A stretch of 64,000 nucleotides of DNA, taken from Phenylobacterium sp. (GTDB lineage: Bacteria > Pseudomonadota > Alphaproteobacteria > Caulobacterales > Caulobacteraceae). Numbering within the stretch: the stretch's first letter is position 1; each line of letters opens with the position of its first letter. The stretch lies in NCBI GenBank assembly GCA_004799545.1, contig SSMU01000010.1, positions 62,001 to 126,000 on the forward strand, in the 5' to 3' direction. The translations under genes were made by a program, and so were the position numbers. Under the pieces are notes generated by a model, which had not been told where the DNA came from, did not search any database, and saw nothing but the letters and a program-made list of their open reading frames with translations. Below, one piece after another: positions 63,411 to 64,000 of this stretch.

Positions 63411-64000
63411 CTAGGGCGGCGTCTCGATCGAGACCACCGCCTGGGCCATTAGGCCTTCTTCGCGGCCGGTGAAGCCCATGCCCTCGGTCGTGGTGGCCTT
63501 GACGCTGACCCGGCGGATCGGCACGCCCAGCAGCTCGGCGATGCGGGCGCGCATGGCGTCGCGGTGCGGGCGGATCTTCGGGCGTTCGCAGATCAGGGTG
63601 ACGTCGGCGTTCAGCACCCGGCCGCCCTGCGCGGTCATCAGGCTCACCGCGTGGCGCAGGAACTGGTCCGAGGAGGCGCCCTTCCAGCGCGGGTCCGTCG
63701 GCGGGAAGTGCTCGCCGATGTCGCCGTCGCCGATGGCGCCCAGCACCGCGTCGGTCAGGGCGTGCAGGCCGCAGTCGGCGTCGGAATGGCCCACCAGGCC
63801 GAGGTCGTGCTCGATGCGGATGCCGCACAGCCAAACCACGTCGCCCTTGCCGAACCGGTGGGCGTCGACCCCAAAGCCGATGCGGACGATCCGGCGGCCG
63901 GCCGCCAGCTGCTCGGCCAGCAGGAAGTCCTCCGGATAGGTCAGCTTCATCAGCATCGGGTCGCCGGGGACCATGGCCACGTGGCCGCCGGCCCGCTCCA
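63411..64000 (-). CDS. ispDF: IspDF bifunctional MEP-pathway enzyme, 3' part
   Basis: The open frame runs past the right edge of the window, so only the C-terminal part is visible. The IspF domain is complete: [10 protein letters not shown] with metal ligands Asp and His, [35 protein letters not shown], and the C-terminal [23 protein letters not shown]. It makes the cyclic diphosphate MEcPP. Upstream, [20 protein letters not shown] is the typical end of an IspD domain, which shows the fused IspDF form common in alphaproteobacteria. It serves the same pathway as dxr. Confidence 0.92.
   Translation of the reverse strand, partial: ERAGGHVAMVPGDPMLMKLTYPEDFLLAEQLAAGRRIVRIGFGVDAHRFGKGDVVWLCGIRIEHDLGLVGHSDADCGLHALTDAVLGAIGDGDIGEHFPPTDPRWKGASSDQFLRHAVSLMTAQGGRVLNADVTLICERPKIRPHRDAMRARIAELLGVPIRRVSVKATTTEGMGFTGREEGLMAQAVVSIETPP

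Overview
This window is about 64 kb of very GC-rich chromosome from an alphaproteobacterium of the Caulobacter/Phenylobacterium type. Four things point there: the core gene order (rpsB-tsf-pyrH-frr-uppS-cdsA-dxr-mmpA/rseP-bamA-ompH-lpxD-fabZ-lpxA-lpxI-lpxB; eno-ftsB-pdhABC-lpdA; lipA-ratA-cinA-ispDF), LpxI in place of LpxH, SOS boxes of the form GTTC-N7-GTTC, and a 29-codon SidA-like gene in front of dnaE. The genus is an inference, because no rRNA gene is present. I found no tRNA, rRNA, CRISPR array, prophage or insertion sequence, and no stretch over 300 bases lacks a gene. The longest gaps (about 120-190 bases) lie before rpsB, eno, lipA and secG, between lexA and trpC, between ppiD and tpiA, before the RND operon, and between the divergent genes at 1.3-1.5 kb.

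Layout. 0-4.3 kb: a MacA-like adaptor and the first codons of an ABC ATPase, divergent from an NtrC/NtrY-like regulator-kinase pair; then a lipoprotein. 4.4-8.2 kb: SOS promoter, sidA-like gene, dnaE and a His-rich peptide. 8.2-9.3 kb: a TAXI-type binding protein. 9.3-24.6 kb: translation factors, UMP kinase, isoprenoid/undecaprenyl and CDP-diacylglycerol synthesis, envelope proteolysis, outer-membrane protein assembly and lipid A synthesis, in long runs of overlapping genes. 24.6-30.6 kb: gltA, gltX, a frameshifted comEC, a small ASCH-like protein, and lexA. 30.7-36.8 kb: trpC, trpD, trpG, trpE and ppiD on the minus strand. 37-44.8 kb: tpiA, secG, pyrG and rpmF interleaved with small accessory genes (hemerythrin, GNAT, dienelactone hydrolase-like, two YjbR proteins, DUF2214, MAPEG, enoyl-CoA hydratase). 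44.9-53.1 kb: enolase, FtsB and the pyruvate dehydrogenase complex, with two GFA proteins and a glutathione peroxidase inside the cluster. 53.2-61.2 kb: a tripartite RND efflux operon, a DoxX protein and an acyl-ACP/CoA synthetase-like enzyme. 61.3-64 kb: lipA, ratA, cinA and the 3' part of ispDF.

How the parts fit. lexA and the sidA-like gene both carry LexA boxes placed on their promoters, so the SOS repressor and one of its likely cell-division targets are both here. The central block joins membrane precursor supply (UppS, CdsA, Dxr) to outer-membrane construction (BamA, OmpH, Lpx enzymes). The enolase-PDH-LipA block links lower glycolysis, acetyl-CoA production and lipoylation.

Most worth a second look: the SidA/SOS promoter in front of dnaE; the NtrC-like regulator whose AAA+ domain lacks the GAFTGA loop; the comEC frameshift, which leaves a misleading long open frame; near-identical lipoyl-domain DNA in pdhB and pdhC; and the GFA pair between pdhB and pdhC. 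I did not find a clear, wholly new multi-gene system. All calls rest on reading the sequence and family knowledge; no database search was run.
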